The notes below the pieces were generated by a model, which saw only the letters and a list, made by a program, of their open reading frames with translations, ran no database searches and was not told the DNA's origin. Shown here piece by piece: positions 60,761-64,000 of a stretch of DNA of 64,000 nt. The position numbers and the translations under genes were made by a program. The number at the start of each line of letters is the position of its first letter. Positions within the stretch are counted from its first letter, which is position 1. Source of the DNA: Coriaria nepalensis (taxonomy: Eukaryota > Streptophyta > Magnoliopsida > Cucurbitales > Coriariaceae); assembly GCA_027186245.1 (NCBI GenBank), contig CP114498.1, forward strand, positions 7,633,501 through 7,697,500. The letters are read 5' to 3'.

Positions 60761-61594
60761 AATGCCAAATTTAAGAACACATATTTTATGCTACATTATT
60801 TATGCCTATGGATAAATTCAAATTTCGATTAATTAAAATAAATGTTCGCAAAATCTTCCATCGATTCTTACCTCTTTTTTATTTATTTGTTGAAATTATT
60901 AATAGATATGAAGTCTTTTTATTTATTTATTATTATTATTAAGTTACTTTTTCATGATTCATAACAAAAATTTTGATGAATAAGATAAGGATATATGATG
61001 AAAAATAATATAAAAAAAATATTACATATATTCTTTTTATTTAATCTTTATTAATTTATCTAAATTACTTTAAATCTTTTACTCGAAACTAAGTTCGTTT
61101 AAAAAATTATTTATACGAGATTATAAAAATTATGAGTAATTTTAACTTCTTATTATTAAATAATTTGAAAATATTTAATATATTTTCAATAATTTTAAAT
61201 TAAATTAAATATATTATTTAAGTTAAATAATATATTATAATTTTATAAATGAATTATTATATTAATATAATTTTTATTTCTATTGATAAATTAAGTTTTA
61301 TATATACATATCCTTTCCTTTCTAAAATACTTTCTTTTTGACTTTATATTTTGATTTTCTAGAGAGAAAAAAACAAAACAAAATATGGTGCGTGCTAAAA
61401 AGATTTGGAAATCTTTATGAAATTTGCAAGTGAATATAACGTACGGACATGGGTAGAGTCGGCGCAGAAGCCGGAGATTATAATCACACACAATCAGGAA
61501 CACAGATGTAGCGGTGGACACGTATCGTCTAATTAATTAAGGAACAAAAAAAAAATAAAATGGTGAAGGCCGTCCATCAAATATCAACACTAGA

Positions 61595-61618
61595 CAGCAG
61601 CAGCAGCAGCAGCAGCAG
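61595..61618. repeat. (CAG)8 microsatellite
   Basis: Eight exact CAG units in spacer DNA. No coding context was found. Confidence 0.95.
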
Positions 61619-63062
61619 GAAGCAGCATTTGGTGTAAGTAATTGTACGGCGGAGATCATGGGTACACATCACATCGGGTACGGGAGTGGGTATAGTAGGG
61701 AGGCCCGTAGGGTAGTCTTACGTAATCTCTTCCCTTGTCCTTTTTTTCTTTTAGACTTTCGCTGTCCAATGTCAGCGTCTCTCGTTTTCTTGAGTCCATA
61801 TATATTATATATCTATAGACTTATAGTCGGGTTTCCCTCTAGTCTAGTCTCTAGTCTAGTTTCTGAGAGTCTAGTCTGGATCAGCTGCAGAGCCCATGCA
61901 GTCGTCCATAACCCTCTCATGCCTAAAATATAATTCAATTATTTCTTTATTTTTACACGTTTGTATTTTCTTTCATTTTTAGATTCTAATTAAAGAGGAA
62001 TTTTTAGGTAAATATGATTATAAATATTAATTATTATATGTCAGATTTTTAAAAAAATAAAAAAAAATATTATTCTTTTCATTTTATATGAGTAAGAAAG
62101 AATTAAATAAATAAATAAAAGAATAAATAAAATATTAAGAAAACTCACCCATTAATTAAATTTAAAACCACGGCTAATTAACCAACTCGGCACATTCGAT
62201 AGTTACTTTAAATTATGACGGCCTTATACCGGCATTATCAATCCACATATATATTACAATCTCCACCTATACTGTTGCTACCACTACAAATGCCATCGCC
62301 GTCGAGACCACAAATGCCATACCGTCAAAACGGCGATGCTATCACCATTCATAATTCATTATATCTTCTTTTTACTACGATAATTTTGGATACCCAATCA
62401 ACTAATTATGTTTAGTATGATGAGTATACACAAGGAATGATCAAATTATTTATATCTGACTGAATTGGGGTTAGATAGACACGATCAAATACTTCACTCC
62501 AAAACCTCATTTCGGTAGAATATCCGACCGAAAGATCCGATATAAAAAAAAAAAGGAAAAAAAAAAAAAGCTCTTTTGCTCAATAATAAATCTGACTTGT
62601 TATTAATCAACACTCAAAAGCAGGCTCGGCCCATTCATTAGACGGGCTAGGAATTTGCTAAGGCCCTTAATGGATGAGGCTCCCAAATTGTTTTTATAAA
62701 GAAAATATAGTAATAATTAGAAGTTCAATTAGGCCGTCAAAATAGCTCTCATTTGCTCAACTACTCAACCAAAAACTACATCACTTCATACCATAAAGAA
62801 AAAATAAATAAATAAAAAAATAAAAAATAAATTAAATTAAATTAAAAACAGGCTTGATAGTTGGTCCCACCGTCCCATACTCCCACTTCTTTACTGCCCC
62901 ACCGCCCTACCTACTCTTTACTTTTCATTTTGTTTGTTTTTTTTTTTTTCCTTCAGTTCGAGTTCTTCACTTATAAAGACTTAAAGTCCTTTGTCTTCAA
63001 CAAATAAATTTCATATTTATTTATTATTCGTTTACTTTCTCTTTCTAATCACTCTTAATACA

Positions 63063-63383
63063 TATTTGGTTTATTTTTTGAGACAAAAAAAAAAGAAAAA
63101 GAATAAAAATAAATAAATAATAATGAATTAAAATATAAATACTATGATATTAAAAAGTTATAAAAATTACTTGGATGATAAAATAAAATTTAAAAAATAT
63201 ATAAAATAGTTCATATTAATAAATTATTAAAGATATTTTTAGTATGAATGAAAGAATATTTTTTTCATTTTAGTGAAAATAATTTTTTTTTCATTCTTAC
63301 TTGATTATTTTTTAAACAAAACGGTAGAATTAAATGAAAATTGATTTAATTCTCATCAAATAATCGAACCAAACGTATCCTTA
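63063..63383. mobile_element. Small AT-rich TIR element, copy 2
   Basis: The left end (tatttggtttattttttga) and the right end, read inverted (GGATACGTTTGGTTCGATTA), share TTTGGTT and following words. TTAA lies just outside both ends and could be a target-site duplication. It resembles the element at 37786-38047. It has no coding capacity. Confidence 0.45.
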
Positions 63384-63599
63384 AACTCTTCCTCTATTCT
63401 CCAATTAAAAAAAAAACCTAATAATCCCAAATAGAAGGAGTTTTGAGGGTAAGTTTATTTTTGTATTTTTTAGTATTATTTTTTTATGTTATCATGTTAT
63501 TAACTTATTATGGACCTACATTTATTATTTCTTAATATTTTTGGTGAAGTTTGAAGCTTTGGGTATTATTTAGTGTTAAAATTTGGTTTAGATTTAAGG

Positions 63600-63910
63600 G
63601 AATACACTCATCAAGATGAATGGATTATCCCAAGACTTTTTATCTTGTTGCAAAAATAGTAACAATTAGACTTATCTTGGCATTATTACGAGGAAACTTC
63701 TAGATAATGGAATGCTATATTTACATAGGTCAATATTATGAAATTAATAGTGTGATCAACATACTAAGTAAGCTGAATGACACTGATTTGTATCCGAAGG
63801 AATCAACTTCTTATCAAAGTTCAGTTGGAATGCTTATTTACTTAACGATGACAACAAGGCCAGACATTACATACTCTATCCATATACTAAGTCAATATTG
63901 TGAAAAATAA
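63600..63910 (+). pseudogene. Ty1/copia reverse transcriptase 3' fragment
   Basis: The frame 63707-63910 contains YQSSVGMLIYLTMTTRPDIT and YSIHILSQYCEK. This is the YRSLVGxLxYL-xxTRPDI-xxVxxxSxF block at the end of copia-type RT. The start and the rest of pol are absent on the left, and the frame stops at 63908-63910. It may continue beyond the window. Confidence 0.8.
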
Positions 63911-64000
63911 AAAAATGACTTTCTCATATTGATGAGGAATTGAAAAGAAAAAACAAACTCAAAGAAATATTGAAGTAGGTTACTAATGAAGTCAGTTCAA

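Larger units (their letters stand above)
60291..63060. other. AT-rich spacer with microsatellites
   Basis: A (TA)n run at 60736-60760, a (CAG)8 run at 61595-61618, and short duplicated words (ctagtctagt, 61850-61875). No convincing gene. The open frames near 61658 and 62215 start without family similarity. Confidence 0.5.

Overview
The window is nuclear DNA from a flowering plant, most likely a eudicot. The genes are split by GT-AG introns, the spacers are very AT-rich, and plant-only families dominate: a cytokinin-response-factor AP2/ERF protein, a G-group bZIP, CURT1A, an LRB/POB1 BTB protein, HAWAIIAN SKIRT and a MIR159 hairpin. I cannot name the species. No prokaryotic operon, CRISPR array, phage or organellar segment is visible.

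Layout. 1-6.1 kb: spacer with a decayed RTE-type LINE. 6.1-7.1 kb (-): CRF-type AP2/ERF gene. 9.4-12.2 kb (-): ubiquitin-conjugating enzyme, four coding exons. 12.5-16.9 kb: AT-rich spacer with retroelement remnants. 16.9-18.9 kb (-): glucose-6-phosphate 1-epimerase, eight coding exons, with one frame problem. 19-22.3 kb: spacer. 22.3-25.2 kb (-): GBF3-like bZIP, twelve coding exons plus a 5' UTR intron. 25.3-30.7 kb: UTR and promoter rich in CACGTG boxes, then a hAT-like MITE. 30.7-32.2 kb (+): CURT1A. 33.2-33.9 kb (+): conserved plant protein, probably organellar. 34.7-37.4 kb (-): LRB/POB1. 38.2-43.4 kb: complete but dead Ty3/gypsy chromovirus with two LTRs. 44.9-45.1 kb (-): MIR159 precursor. 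45.8-47.3 kb (-): coiled-coil protein. 48.3-50.4 kb (-): short phosphatidylinositol-4-phosphate 5-kinase. 52.7-53.9 kb (-): HAWAIIAN SKIRT. 54-64 kb: gene-poor, with a decayed Tat-like gypsy element and a copia fragment at the edge.

The most informative observation is the gene order. From memory of the Arabidopsis annotation, CRF5, GBF3, LRB1, MIR159C and a myosin-heavy-chain-like gene sit together on chromosome 2 (around At2g46250-At2g46310). HAWAIIAN SKIRT, LRB2/POB1, a G6P epimerase and CRF6 sit together on chromosome 3 (around At3g61590-At3g61630). This window carries the union of the two sets in one line, as expected of an ancestral block that was duplicated and fractionated in Arabidopsis.

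The genes do not form an operon-like pathway, although several act in light, hormone and leaf-development control. I found no convincing new biological system. The items worth checking are local: a frame break in the epimerase gene, tandem repeats in a 5' leader and inside transposons, an exon-fragment copy in a CURT1A intron, dense CACGTG motifs around the bZIP gene, and an antisense ORF next to a Tat-like pol remnant. Exon boundaries come from reading splice sites and protein continuity by eye, without transcript evidence.
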